Shown here: in pieces, positions 43,153-54,534 of the stretch
How the letters are laid out: every line of letters begins with the position of its first letter
How positions within the stretch are numbered: position 1 is the stretch's first letter
Source of the DNA: Lentzea albida
GTDB taxonomy: Bacteria > Actinomycetota > Actinomycetes > Mycobacteriales > Pseudonocardiaceae
DNA: 64,000 bases
Assembly (NCBI RefSeq): GCF_900111005.1
Contig: NZ_FOFV01000006.1
Coordinates: forward strand, 186,001-250,000
Direction of reading: 5' to 3'
Notes under the pieces: model-generated
Told to the model about the DNA's origin: nothing
What the model saw: only the letters and a program-made list of their open reading frames with translations
Database searches by the model: none
Position numbers and translations under genes: made by a program

Positions 43153-45957
43153 CTAGGAGAGCTCGTGCAGCCTCGCCCGCACCTCAGGTGTGAGCGGGTG
43201 GTCGTAGTCCTCGTAGATCGTCAGCGCTTCCAGCAGGTGCGTGCGCGCCACCTCGGGCTGGCCCGCGCTCGTCGCCCCCAGCCCGTGCAACGCCTCCGCG
43301 AGGCTCTTGCGGTCGCCGAGCACGCGCAGGAACTCGATCGCCTGCCGGAACGAGTCGCGCCCCTCGGCCTGCCGGCCCAGCTTCGACTGCGCCCAGCCGA
43401 TGCTGACCAACGCCATCGCCTTGCCGTGCGGGGCGTCGTGCGAGTCCATCAGCTCGAACGCCCGCCGCGCCGACTCCAGCGACGCCTCGAACTGGCCCGC
43501 CGACCGCAGGATGTCGCTCAGGAACAACCGCGTGCCACCCTCGCCGAACCACGAGCCCACCTCGACGTGCCCGCGCAGGGCCTCCCCGAACCGGTCGACG
43601 GCGAGGTCGAACTGGCGCAGGCCTCCGTACGCCATGCCCAGGCCCGTGAGGCTCCACGCGGCACCGACCGGATCACCGATCTCGCGCCGGATCGCCAGTG
43701 CGCGGTCGAAGAGCTCCAACGCGTCCGCGAAGCGCTCGCCGCGGAACGCCGCCAGCCCCTGGCCGTGCACCGCCCACGAGCGGGCGGCCTGGTTGCCGTC
43801 CCGCGCCGCGGCCCGTTCGGCGACGCGGTATGTGCGGGTCCACTCGTCCAGCGCGTTCGACACGATGAAGTAGTTCCACAGCGCCACCGGGATCTGCCAC
43901 GCCGTGGGCGAGTCGTGCTCCTCGGCGAGCCGTGCCACCGCCAGCAGGTTCGACGACTCCGTGCGGCACCAGGTGAACGCCTCGTCGTGCGAGGAGAAGT
44001 CCTGAGTAGACAGTGGCGGTAACAGGAACGCCGGGTGGTCCGGCGGCGCGATCACGGTGCCGGCGGCGTTCGCGGTGTCGAAGTACCAGCCCAGCAGGCG
44101 CTTCACGGCCTCGTCGCGGCCGCCCGACGACTCCTCGGTGGCGCTGAGCTCGGTGGCGTACAGGCGGAGCAGGTCGTGCAGCCGGAACCGGCCGCGCGCC
44201 ACCTCCTCCAGCACGTGCCCGCCCGCCAGCACGTCGAGCAACGTCCGCGCCCGCGACACCGGCACGCCGGCGAGCGCCGCCACGGCGCCCAGGCTGATCT
44301 CGGCGCCGGGGTGCAGGCCGATCAACCGGAACACGCGCGCGGCGTCGGGCTTGAGCGCCAGGTACGACCACGAGAAGGCGGCACGCACGGCCGTGTCCTC
44401 GTCGTCGCCCGTGGCCAGCACGTTCAACCGGTCGCGTTCGTCCGCCAGGTCACCCGCGAGGTCGGCGAGGGTGAGGTGCGGCCGGGTGACGACCCGTTCG
44501 GCCGCGATCCGCACCGCCAGCGGCAGGTGCCCGCACAGCTCGACGAGCTTCGCGGCGGCAGCGGGTTCGGCGGCCACCCGGTCGGCCCCCACCGCGGACG
44601 TCAGCAGTGCCAGGCCCTCGTCACGCGTGAGGGTCGACAACGTGAGCGAATGCGCGCCGTCGCGGGCGACGAGACCACCGAGGTGGTTGCGGGACGTCAC
44701 GAGGACCATCGACGTCGACCGGCCGGGCAGCAGCGGGCGGACCTGCTCGGCCAGCCGCGCGTTGTCCAGCAGCACCAGGACCCGTTTGCCCGCGAGAACG
44801 CTGCGGTACAGCGCGGACTTCGCCGACAGGTCCTCCGGGATGCGTTCGGACGGCACGCCGAGGCTCTGCAGCAGCTGGTGCAACGCGGTGCCGGGCTGCA
44901 CGGGCGGGGCCGACGAGTCGAACCCGCGCAGGTCGACGTGCAGCTGACCGTCGGGGAAGCGAGATGCCACCTGGTGGGCGAAGCGGACGGCCAGCGCCGT
45001 CTTGCCGACGCCACCGGTGCCGGTGATCGCGACGAGCACCGGCGAGTGGTCCTGCGGCACGACCTCGGAGAGCTTCGCGAGCTCCTTCTCCCGGCCGGTG
45101 AAGTCGCGGATCTCGTGCGGCAGCTGGACGGGCACCAGCGCGGGCGCCACCGGTTCGGGCTGCGGGTCGTGCCGGCCGACGAGCACCTGCTCGTGCAACT
45201 GGCGCAGTTCCGGGCCGGGCTCGATGCCGAGCTCCTCGATGAGCAACCGGCGCAGGTCCGTGTAGACGGCGAGCGCCTCCGCCTGCCTGCCGCCGCGGTA
45301 GAGCGCGGACATGAGCAGTCCGTGCAGCCTCTCCCGCAACGGATGCGCGCTCACCAGCGTGGTGAGCTCCCCCGCCACCTCGGCCTCACGCCCGACCGTG
45401 AGCATCAACGCCGCACGCTGCTCCACGGCCGTGAGCCGCAACTCGGCCAGACGCGCGCGCTCCACCGCCGCGAACGGCCCCGGCACGCCGTCCAGCGCGA
45501 TTCCCCGCCACAGCCCCAGGGCCGCGTCGAACGCCCTGATGGCTTCCAGCGGCTCGCTCCGCAGACGTCCGGCTTCGTCCAGATGTGCGCGGAACACGGC
45601 GGCGTCCGAACCGCGCGAACTGAGCCTCAGCAAGTATCCAGCGTCCGTGGAGAGCAACACGGAACTCGGCGCCCGCGACGCCCTCCCCGGCTCGAACAGC
45701 CTGCGCAGCCCGGCGACGTACGTGTGGATGCCGTTGTCGGCGCTGGCAGGGGGATCTTCACCCCACACGGCGTCGATCAGTTCACTGCGCGACACGACGT
45801 GATTGGCACGCAAGGCGAGCACGGCGAGCACAGCCCTCTGCCGCGGCGGACCGAGCGCGAGCTCCTCGCCGTCCACCGAGGCCGCGAGCGCGCCCAGCAA
45901 GCTGACGCGCAACTCGTTCTGCACCCTGGTTCTCACTTCGTCGCTGTCCGCAGTCAC
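43153..45957 (-). CDS. AfsR/SARP-family transcriptional regulator
   Basis: 934 residues. In order: OmpR-type winged helix (about 15-100, LALGPPRQRAVLAVLALRAN and ELIDAVWGEDPP), bacterial transcriptional activation domain (about 105-260, YRGGRQAEALAVYTDLRRLL), NB-ARC ATPase (P-loop AITGTGGVGKTALAVRFAHQ near 320, VLVLLDNARLAEQVRPLLPG), winged-helix LHDLLRLYA near 600, and TPR-like repeats to the end. Such regulators activate secondary-metabolite clusters and other genes. GTG start at 45957. Divergent from a methyltransferase gene; no biosynthetic cluster is adjacent, so its target is unclear. Confidence 0.92.
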   Translation of the reverse strand: MTADSDEVRTRVQNELRVSLLGALAASVDGEELALGPPRQRAVLAVLALRANHVVSRSELIDAVWGEDPPASADNGIHTYVAGLRRLFEPGRASRAPSSVLLSTDAGYLLRLSSRGSDAAVFRAHLDEAGRLRSEPLEAIRAFDAALGLWRGIALDGVPGPFAAVERARLAELRLTAVEQRAALMLTVGREAEVAGELTTLVSAHPLRERLHGLLMSALYRGGRQAEALAVYTDLRRLLIEELGIEPGPELRQLHEQVLVGRHDPQPEPVAPALVPVQLPHEIRDFTGREKELAKLSEVVPQDHSPVLVAITGTGGVGKTALAVRFAHQVASRFPDGQLHVDLRGFDSSAPPVQPGTALHQLLQSLGVPSERIPEDLSAKSALYRSVLAGKRVLVLLDNARLAEQVRPLLPGRSTSMVLVTSRNHLGGLVARDGAHSLTLSTLTRDEGLALLTSAVGADRVAAEPAAAAKLVELCGHLPLAVRIAAERVVTRPHLTLADLAGDLADERDRLNVLATGDDEDTAVRAAFSWSYLALKPDAARVFRLIGLHPGAEISLGAVAALAGVPVSRARTLLDVLAGGHVLEEVARGRFRLHDLLRLYATELSATEESSGGRDEAVKRLLGWYFDTANAAGTVIAPPDHPAFLLPPLSTQDFSSHDEAFTWCRTESSNLLAVARLAEEHDSPTAWQIPVALWNYFIVSNALDEWTRTYRVAERAAARDGNQAARSWAVHGQGLAAFRGERFADALELFDRALAIRREIGDPVGAAWSLTGLGMAYGGLRQFDLAVDRFGEALRGHVEVGSWFGEGGTRLFLSDILRSAGQFEASLESARRAFELMDSHDAPHGKAMALVSIGWAQSKLGRQAEGRDSFRQAIEFLRVLGDRKSLAEALHGLGATSAGQPEVARTHLLEALTIYEDYDHPLTPEVRARLHELS

Positions 45958-46061
45958 CTAGCAACCTACCGTCAGTTTTCGTCCAGAAGCCATCCAGAAG
46001 GCGTGCAGAGACGTACTCAACACTTCACTCAGGTGGATTGGGCCGAAATGAGGGGCGGCGG

Positions 46062-46676
46062 ATGAACGCGGCGGAGGTCTTCGACACGCTCGGACTGGAA
46101 TACCAGCGCGCCTGGTCGCACCAGCCCGCACTGCACGGCACCCTCGCCTGGTTCGCCGCGACCCAGCCGTCGGGCTCGCGCGTGCTCGACATCGGTTGCG
46201 GCACAGGCGTTCCCGTGGCCCGCAACCTCGCCAAGGCCGGCATGAAGGTCACCGGCCTCGACGTGTCCCCGGTGATGGTCGACATCGCGGCGGAGCAGGT
46301 CCCCGACGCGACGTTCCACAAGATCGACATCCGCGACTTCGAGTCACCTCCCGGTTCGTGGGACGTCATCTGCGCCGTCTTCTCGCTGCTGCAGATGACC
46401 CAGGCCGAGATCGTGCAGACCCTCGGCCGCATCTCGACGTGGCTGCGGCCCGGCGGCCACTTCTTCCTCGCCACCGTCGCCATCGACGTCGAACAGGTCA
46501 CCCTGCCCTGGATGGGTCAGGAGATCGAGGTGTCGTCGTTCTCCGAGGAGAACTTCGAGGCGCACCTGAACGAGGCCGGGCTGCGGGTCGTGCGCCGGAG
46601 CCGGCCGGTGTTCACACCGTCGTACCCCGGCGCCACGCCCGAGGAGTCGCTGCACCTGGTGTGCCAGCGCCCCTGA
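46062..46676 (+). CDS. Class I SAM-dependent methyltransferase
   Basis: 204 residues. Motif I RVLDIGCGTGVPVARNLA, acidic motif VTGLDVSPVMVDIA, and WDVICAVFSLLQMTQAE. Substrate unknown. ATG 46062 has AGGGG upstream. It is divergent from the SARP regulator (104 bp between starts), which might control it. Two hairpins follow. Confidence 0.85.
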   Translation: MNAAEVFDTLGLEYQRAWSHQPALHGTLAWFAATQPSGSRVLDIGCGTGVPVARNLAKAGMKVTGLDVSPVMVDIAAEQVPDATFHKIDIRDFESPPGSWDVICAVFSLLQMTQAEIVQTLGRISTWLRPGGHFFLATVAIDVEQVTLPWMGQEIEVSSFSEENFEAHLNEAGLRVVRRSRPVFTPSYPGATPEESLHLVCQRP

Positions 46677-46736
46677 CACCTGCCGCCGTTCACTGATGCA
46701 CGACGCTTCGCGCGTAAGCGCGCGCTGACCCAAACC

Positions 46737-46761
46737 GCGGACCGGCACCACGCCGGTCCGC
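46737..46761. terminator. Hairpin terminator between convergent genes
   Basis: Perfect 10-bp stem GCGGACCGGC/GCCGGTCCGC with loop ACCAC, between the methyltransferase (plus) and atpB (minus). Confidence 0.75.
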
Positions 46762-46769
46762 CGACCGCG

Positions 46770-46786
46770 AGGCCGTCCGGCGGCCT
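46770..46786. terminator. Second short hairpin
   Basis: AGGCCG-TCCGG-CGGCCT, perfect 6-bp stem, 10 bp before the atpB stop codon on the minus strand. Confidence 0.45.
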
Positions 46787-46795
46787 TCGTGCGCC

Positions 46796-47593
46796 CTAGT
46801 GCTGCTCCGCCAGCGCGCGTCCGATGAAGTGCGCCGACAGCAACGCGAAGATGTACGCCTGCAACACCTGCACCAGCGCCTCCAGGAAGAACAGCGCGAT
46901 CGCCAGCGCGAACCCGAGCACCGACACCGGCTTGAGGTAGATCGGCGCGTTGAACAGCAGGAACTCGGCGCCGAGCGTGAACACCAGGATCAGCAGGTGC
47001 CCCGCGAACATCGCCGCGAACACCCGGATCGCGAGGTTCACCGGGTCGAAGAAGAACTTGAGGATGACCTCGGTCGGGATGAGCAGCCCCCACAGCACGG
47101 GCTTCGGCACGTCCGGGATGACGAACTGGTTGCGCAGGTAGCCCTTCAGCCCGAACTTACGGATGCCCACGAAGTGGTAGAGCGGAAAGATGATCAGCAA
47201 CGCGATCGCGAACGGGAACCCGCTGTGCGTGAACGTCGGGAACTGCACGAGCGGGATCAGCCCGTAGACGTTGTTGACGAGCACGAAGCAGAAGATGCTG
47301 ACGATCAAAGGCACGTACGGCGCGAATTCCTTGGCGCCGATCTGCTCACGCGCGATGGTGTTGCGGCCGAAGTCGTAGACCGATTCGGCGGCGAACTGCC
47401 AGCGCGACGGGACCAGCCGGAGGTTCCTGGTGGTGACCAGGAAGAACGTCAGGATGATCACCACCGACAGCACCAGCAGGGCCTGCGGTTTGGTGACGGA
47501 GAAGTCGAACGGCAGGCCTAGCGGCTCGTGCCAGGTGAACATCGGCGGGAGAAGAATGTCGTCTTTACCCGGCGGTTGGAAAACATCGGCCAT
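46796..47593 (-). CDS. atpB: Stand-alone ATP synthase F0 subunit a (AtpB) homologue
   Basis: 265 residues with five or six membrane helices. The helix carrying the essential Arg reads LAIRVFAAMFAGH: Arg is kept, but the Asn usually found four residues later (RLFxNMxAGH) is Ala. The Gln-bearing last helix VLQAYIFALLSAHFIG is intact. No other atp gene lies within the window, whereas atpB normally starts the atp operon, so this is a detached copy. ATG 47593 follows GAGGGGG by about 8 nt, and that site is buried in a hairpin; ATG 47614 would add 7 residues. Confidence 0.85.
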   Translation of the reverse strand: MADVFQPPGKDDILLPPMFTWHEPLGLPFDFSVTKPQALLVLSVVIILTFFLVTTRNLRLVPSRWQFAAESVYDFGRNTIAREQIGAKEFAPYVPLIVSIFCFVLVNNVYGLIPLVQFPTFTHSGFPFAIALLIIFPLYHFVGIRKFGLKGYLRNQFVIPDVPKPVLWGLLIPTEVILKFFFDPVNLAIRVFAAMFAGHLLILVFTLGAEFLLFNAPIYLKPVSVLGFALAIALFFLEALVQVLQAYIFALLSAHFIGRALAEQH

Positions 47594-47601
47594 TGGGCGA
47601 A

Positions 47602-47646
47602 CCCCCTCGTCCATGGTCTGGGATCAGACCTTATCGGACGAGGGGG
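47602..47646. promoter_or_regulatory. Two-step hairpin covering the atpB ribosome-binding site
   Basis: Outer perfect 11-bp arms CCCCCTCGTCC (47602-47612) and GGACGAGGGGG (47636-47646); inside them a 6-bp stem GGTCTG/CAGACC with a 4-nt loop. On the minus strand one arm contains the GAGGGGG site of atpB. It may be the rnj terminator, or a structure that hides the atpB ribosome-binding site. Confidence 0.65.
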
Positions 47647-47685
47647 ACGCAGATCACAGCGGGGTCACGGAAACCCCCGAAAGGG

Positions 47686-50267
<2,582 letters not shown>

Positions 50268-50277
50268 CTACCCGAGT

Positions 50278-50889
50278 TCAGACGCTTCGGTTCAACGACC
50301 GCACCCGTTGCACCGCGTCGGCGTCACCGCTGTATTCCACACGGGCCTCGTCGCGCCCGAAAGCCAGCATCACGAGCTCGGGCACCTCGCCGGTGATCAC
50401 GACGCCGTTCGCGCCCTGCTTGGCGACGACGTGCTCGCCGTCGGGCCGCACCAGCGTCACACCGACGGGCGACGACTTGTACGTCATGCGCGCGGTGAAC
50501 GGCAGCAGCTTCCACAGCGTCGCCTCGCGCCGGGCGTCGTACGGCCGTGGCTCCCAACCGGTCTGTGCGCGCCGCACGTCCTCGTGGTGCACGAAGTACT
50601 CGGCGGTGTTGATCACGTTGTCGAACGGCTGGATCCAGAACGGCGGCGTGCGGACCAGGTCCAGGAGCTCGCTCCACGCCTTGTGCGTGTAGTCCTCCTG
50701 GACCTTCTCCGTCCACTTCGCGAAGACGGGCAGCACGATGCCGGGCGCGGTGTCCGGGCGGCGCTCGCGGATCGCGAGGTGGGCGGCCAGGTCCCTGGCC
50801 GACCAGGTGCCGCACAGCGTGGGCGCGTCGGGGCCGAGCTCGGTCATCAGGTCGACGAGCGCCTTGCGCTCGTCACGGGCGAGACTCAC
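50278..50889 (-). CDS. TIGR03085-type (DinB/maleylpyruvate-isomerase-like) protein
   Basis: 203 residues. DinB-like four-helix bundle with LCGTWSARDLAAHLAIRERR and YFVHHEDVRRAQ, whose His residues likely bind a metal. This actinobacterial family probably uses mycothiol-dependent or other small-molecule chemistry, but no function is established. GTG start at 50889; 19 bp before dapA on the same strand. Confidence 0.8.
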   Translation of the reverse strand: MSLARDERKALVDLMTELGPDAPTLCGTWSARDLAAHLAIRERRPDTAPGIVLPVFAKWTEKVQEDYTHKAWSELLDLVRTPPFWIQPFDNVINTAEYFVHHEDVRRAQTGWEPRPYDARREATLWKLLPFTARMTYKSSPVGVTLVRPDGEHVVAKQGANGVVITGEVPELVMLAFGRDEARVEYSGDADAVQRVRSLNRSV

Positions 50890-50912
50890 CCGCCCATTGC
50901 ACCACAGCCGGC

Positions 50913-51326
50913 TCAGGCCTCGTTCGGCTTGTAGCAGGCGGTGAACCCGGTCGGCTTGGACGAGTTGTCGGCCAGCAGCTTGACCACCTGGTCGCGCTTG
51001 AGGTTCTCCGGGTAGCCGGGCCAGTCCGGTTCCTGCCCGTTGACGTGCAGCTCGTCGAGCCAGTAGCCCGACTGGCCGGAGACCTTGGCCATCTCGAGGT
51101 CGCAGCCCTTGACCCGGACCACGACCTCGATGATCTTCTCCGAGGACTTGACCGTGCGCTTGCCGATCTTCTTGGACTTCTTCTCCTTCTCCGTGCTGGG
51201 CGCGCCGGGGTTGCTGAACCCGGCCGCCTTGAGCTCGGCGACGAACTTGTCCTCGTTGCCGGAGCAGGCCGTCAGAGCGGCCGCACAGGAGAGGGCGAGC
51301 AGGGCAGGAGCGATCTTCCGCTTCAC
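50913..51326 (-). CDS. Small lipoprotein paired with Ser/Thr kinase
   Basis: 137 residues. Lipoprotein signal KRKIAPALLALSCAAALTAC with lipobox LTAC; the mature part is Lys-rich, then a region with two further Cys. Function unknown. The GTG start lies 2 bp after the kinase stop, and AAGGACA is upstream, so it is co-expressed with the membrane kinase and may be a sensor partner outside the membrane. Confidence 0.75.
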   Translation of the reverse strand: MKRKIAPALLALSCAAALTACSGNEDKFVAELKAAGFSNPGAPSTEKEKKSKKIGKRTVKSSEKIIEVVVRVKGCDLEMAKVSGQSGYWLDELHVNGQEPDWPGYPENLKRDQVVKLLADNSSKPTGFTACYKPNEA

Positions 51327-51328
51327 CG

Positions 51329-52771
51329 TCAGTTGTCCTTCTTCGCGCTGATGCTGCCGTCGAGTTTGCTGCCGTCCTTGGCGCCCGCCAGGCACCAGAT
51401 CTTGCGTTCCGCGTTGCCGCTCTTGTCCTTGGCCCACGCGCTCTCGCTCGGGACCAGGGTGGTGAGTTTGAGGTTCGACCCGTCCTTGATCCACGCCGAG
51501 TTCAGCGTCATCTCGCACCGGGCCACGCCGAGGCTCTTCAGCGCGTCGACCCCGGGATAGGCGGCGTCGGGGAAGTTCGACTGCACGGGCAGGCTGTCGA
51601 TCACGTCGAACACCTCGAAGTCGTGCGGCTTGTCGCACTCCTCGCGGGTGTCCGAGTTGAGCAGCTTGGTCGGGGCGACCTCACCGATGCCGCACGTGTT
51701 CTCGTAGAGCTGGAACACCGGGACCTCGGCGCCCTCGCCGTAGGTGAGCGCCGCGCTGCCGCTGCTGCCGCCGGGCGCGGTGAGCGCGCGGTGCGTGAAG
51801 ACGCCGCCGGTGAAGGCGGCCGCGGCGATGACCACGGCACCGACCAGCGCGATGACGCGGTTGCGCTTCTTCTTCGCCGGGTCGGCGGCCGCGGGCTGCT
51901 GGTACTGCTGGGTCTGCACCGGCGCGATGCCGGTCGGCGGCGTCGGCTGGTTGCCGATGCTGGAGAGCATCGCGCGCGCCTGCGGACCGGACAGCCGGGC
52001 GTTCGGGTCGGCGATCAGCAGACCGGTGATGACCGCGCCGAGCACGCCCGTCGCGCGGGTCAGCCGCGGCGTCTCGCTCATGATCGCGTGCAGCGTCGAG
52101 GCCGTGGAGGAGCGCTCGAACGGGCTCCAGCCCTCGACGGCGTAGCAGAGGGTCGCGCCCAGGGCCCACAGGTCGGACGCGGGGCCGGCCTCGTGGCCAT
52201 GGATGCGCTCCGGCGCCATGTACGCGGGCGAGCCGATGAGGCTGCCGCTCGTGGTCAGGCGCGGGTCGTCGACGGCCTGGGCGATGCCGAAGTCGGTGAG
52301 CTTGAGCTTGCCGTCCGGGCGCACCATCAGGTTGCCGGGCTTCACGTCGCGGTGCACGATCCCGGCCTGGTGCGCGGTCTCCAGCGCGGACAACGCCTGC
52401 AGCGCCATCGAGACGACCTGGTTCTGCGGCATCGGGCCGTGCGTGCTGATCAACGTCGACAGCGTCGCCGCCTCGACCAGCTCCATGATGATGTACGTCG
52501 TGCCGTTCTCGTTGATGGCGTCGTACACCGTCACGACGGCGGGATCGTTGAGCTTGCCGGCCGTGCGCGCCTCACGCAGGGCGCGCTCTTCGAGCACACG
52601 GCGTTCCTCGTGCGCGATGCCGTCGGGCAGGTGCAGTTCCTTGACCGCGACGAAACGCCCGATGTGGCGGTCCTGGGCGCGCCACACGATGCCCATGCCA
52701 CCGCGGCCGAGCTCGGCCACCAGGGCGTACCTGCCCGCGATGAGGCGCGGTTCGACTGCCTGTCCGTGCAA
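51329..52771 (-). CDS. Membrane Ser/Thr protein kinase (Pkn type)
   Basis: 480 residues. Kinase domain about 12-275: glycine loop LGRGGMG, VAVKEL Lys, catalytic HRDVKPGNL, DFG, and MAPERI. A Gln/Pro-rich linker, one membrane helix (about 310-330) and an extracytoplasmic domain with four Cys (about 355-470), resembling septum-formation-type sensor domains. TTG start at 52771 with AGGAG 6 nt upstream. Forms an operon with the downstream lipoprotein gene. Confidence 0.92.
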   Translation of the reverse strand: MHGQAVEPRLIAGRYALVAELGRGGMGIVWRAQDRHIGRFVAVKELHLPDGIAHEERRVLEERALREARTAGKLNDPAVVTVYDAINENGTTYIIMELVEAATLSTLISTHGPMPQNQVVSMALQALSALETAHQAGIVHRDVKPGNLMVRPDGKLKLTDFGIAQAVDDPRLTTSGSLIGSPAYMAPERIHGHEAGPASDLWALGATLCYAVEGWSPFERSSTASTLHAIMSETPRLTRATGVLGAVITGLLIADPNARLSGPQARAMLSSIGNQPTPPTGIAPVQTQQYQQPAAADPAKKKRNRVIALVGAVVIAAAAFTGGVFTHRALTAPGGSSGSAALTYGEGAEVPVFQLYENTCGIGEVAPTKLLNSDTREECDKPHDFEVFDVIDSLPVQSNFPDAAYPGVDALKSLGVARCEMTLNSAWIKDGSNLKLTTLVPSESAWAKDKSGNAERKIWCLAGAKDGSKLDGSISAKKDN

Positions 52772-52842
52772 CGTGCGCTCCTGAAGCCTGGGAACCGGGG
52801 GCGTTGACGGTACTTGAGACCCGCCAACCGGAGGATCGGTTC

Positions 52843-53244
52843 CTAGGCTTCCGGCGCTACAACCAGTTCGTGACCTGCGGCACGCAACGCCACCACGGCA
52901 CGGCCCAGATCGGCGTGCTTCACGAGCAGGTGGTCCGTGTCGTATGTGGACAGCGCGAACAACGAGACGCCCGCCGCCGCCAGCTCGCCCGCGAGCGCGG
53001 CCATGATGCCGGTGAGCGTGAACTCCAGCGGCCCGCGCACGGTGAGCAGCCGCCAGCCCCTCTCGGCCGCGTCACCGTCCACCGCGAACGAGGCCGGGGC
53101 GATGATCGACAGCTCGGCCGGGGTCCTGGTGACGGACACCAGCACGCCGGTGAGGTCGAGCAGTCCGGCGGGGACAGGGGCGTCCGGTGCCAGGCGCGTG
53201 ACCGCGTATTCGCCGGGCGGGACGTCCACGATGAGCCGCTTCAT
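52843..53244 (-). CDS. ACT-domain protein
   Basis: 133 residues of two ACT-like repeats, with TPAELSIIAPASFAVDGDAA in the first and GIMAALAGELAAAGVSLFAL followed by STYDTDHLLV in the second, the pattern of ACT_7/CASTOR-type small-molecule sensors. Likely binds an amino acid; target unknown. Its start lies 5 bp downstream of the thyX stop, so the two are co-transcribed. Confidence 0.82.
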   Translation of the reverse strand: MKRLIVDVPPGEYAVTRLAPDAPVPAGLLDLTGVLVSVTRTPAELSIIAPASFAVDGDAAERGWRLLTVRGPLEFTLTGIMAALAGELAAAGVSLFALSTYDTDHLLVKHADLGRAVVALRAAGHELVVAPEA

Positions 53245-53249
53245 GGCGC

Positions 53250-53954
53250 TCAGCCTTCAACCACCAGCGGGCTGGAGGCAACTTCCGTGCCGTCCGGGAG
53301 TGTCGAGATGACGAAGTCCGCGAACGCGTTGGGCGCCGCCCTCGTCAGTTCGCGCAGGCAGGCCACGGCGAGCTCGCGCAGTTCGACGTTGATGTGCTCG
53401 GTGGCGCGCATCGCGATGAAGTGCCGCCACGAGCGGTAGTTGCCCGTCACGACGATTTCGGTGCCCGTGGCGTTGGGCAGCACGGACCGTGCGATCTGCC
53501 GCGCGCGCCGCCCGTTGACGGTCTTCTCCAGGCTCTGCACGAGGTCCTCGTACGCCTTCAGGCTCGCCTCGGTCGCGGCGACGAACCGCGCGTGCAGCTC
53601 CGGGTCCTCGGCGATCAGCGACGGCTCGACGACGTCGGTCGGATCGGTGCGCTGGGAGAGCTGCGAGTACGAGAAGTGCCGGTGCCGGATCAGCTCGTGG
53701 GTGAGCGAGCGCGGCAGTTCGGTCAGGTAGAGCGAGGCGCTGCCGTGCTCGAACGCGGCGAGGTGCCCGACGTCGAGCAGGTGGTGCAGGAACGTCGCGT
53801 TGGTGTTGGTCATGGGGTTCGAGCGGTCCCACGACTGGTAGCAGGCCCGGCCGGCGAACTCGACGAGCGCCGCGCCACCGTCCGCGTCGGTCGTCCACGG
53901 CACGTCGTCCGGCGGGATGAACTCGGTCTTGGCCACCAAACGCACTCTCGGCAT
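53250..53954 (-). CDS. thyX: Flavin-dependent thymidylate synthase ThyX
   Basis: 234 residues. Converts dUMP to dTMP using FAD and methylenetetrahydrofolate. The ThyX signature [13 protein letters not shown] is intact, as are [11 protein letters not shown] and [23 protein letters not shown] 53954 gives the family N-terminus ([12 protein letters not shown]); GAGG is close upstream. Near dapA as in mycobacteria, with a few genes inserted. Confidence 0.95.
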   Translation of the reverse strand: MPRVRLVAKTEFIPPDDVPWTTDADGGAALVEFAGRACYQSWDRSNPMTNTNATFLHHLLDVGHLAAFEHGSASLYLTELPRSLTHELIRHRHFSYSQLSQRTDPTDVVEPSLIAEDPELHARFVAATEASLKAYEDLVQSLEKTVNGRRARQIARSVLPNATGTEIVVTGNYRSWRHFIAMRATEHINVELRELAVACLRELTRAAPNAFADFVISTLPDGTEVASSPLVVEG

Positions 53955-53987
53955 GGCCTCGACATTAACCCTGACGCCAGGTGGTGG

Positions 53988-54016
53988 TTGCACGATGTCG
54001 GAAGTGACGTCATAGT
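53988..54016 (+). promoter_or_regulatory. Leaderless promoter of the HicB-like gene
   Basis: TTGCAC (53988-53993), 17-bp spacer, CATAGT (54011-54016), then 6 nt to the ATG at 54023, so transcription should start at the start codon. Confidence 0.65.
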
Positions 54017-54022
54017 GGTGTC

Positions 54023-54529
54023 ATGGATCTGTCGCCGTACATCGCGTCACTGCGCGAGGACCTGGCGACGGCCGCGTCAGCGGGAGATGAGAACACCCGT
54101 CGAACGGCCGCCGCGTTGTCCGCAGCGCTCGAGCCAGCCGCGCGACTGGCGATCATGAACGCACTGTCCGACCTGGCCGCCGAGGTCACCGCCTCGCTGG
54201 ACGGCCAGGTCGTGGACGTACGACTCGCCGGCCGTGACGTCCAGGTGGTCGTCACGGGCTCCGCCGAACCGGAACCGGAGCCCGCTCCGCGCCAGGAGGT
54301 GCCGAACTTCGGTGACGCCACGGGTGACATCAGCCGCGTCACGCTGCGTCTGATCAACGAGCTCAAGTCGAAGGCCGAGGCCGCCGCGGCGGCTCAGGGC
54401 GTGTCGCTGAACTCGTTCATCCAGCAGGCCGTCGGCGGCGCGGTGCACGGCAAGCACAAGCACCAGCACAAGGGGTGGAGCGGGAACACGGGCTCGGGCT
54501 CGCGGGTCCGCGGATGGGTGCAGGGGTGA
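54023..54529 (+). CDS. HicB-like/ribbon-helix-helix protein
   Basis: 168 residues. The C-terminal part ISRVTLRLINELKSKAEAAA and GVSLNSFIQQAVGGAV is a ribbon-helix-helix-like DNA-binding unit as in HicB-family antitoxins; the N-terminal half is Ala-rich helix followed by a short beta region. A His/Lys-rich tail follows. No HicA toxin is adjacent. Its stop overlaps or abuts the start of the DUF4097 gene, so it probably regulates or is co-made with it. Confidence 0.75.
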   Translation: MDLSPYIASLREDLATAASAGDENTRRTAAALSAALEPAARLAIMNALSDLAAEVTASLDGQVVDVRLAGRDVQVVVTGSAEPEPEPAPRQEVPNFGDATGDISRVTLRLINELKSKAEAAAAAQGVSLNSFIQQAVGGAVHGKHKHQHKGWSGNTGSGSRVRGWVQG

Positions 54530-54534
54530 GCGGG

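Noticed and set aside
54023-54529. HicAB toxin-antitoxin pair
   Set aside because: No HicA-like small RNA-binding toxin next to the ribbon-helix-helix protein; partner is a DUF4097 protein.
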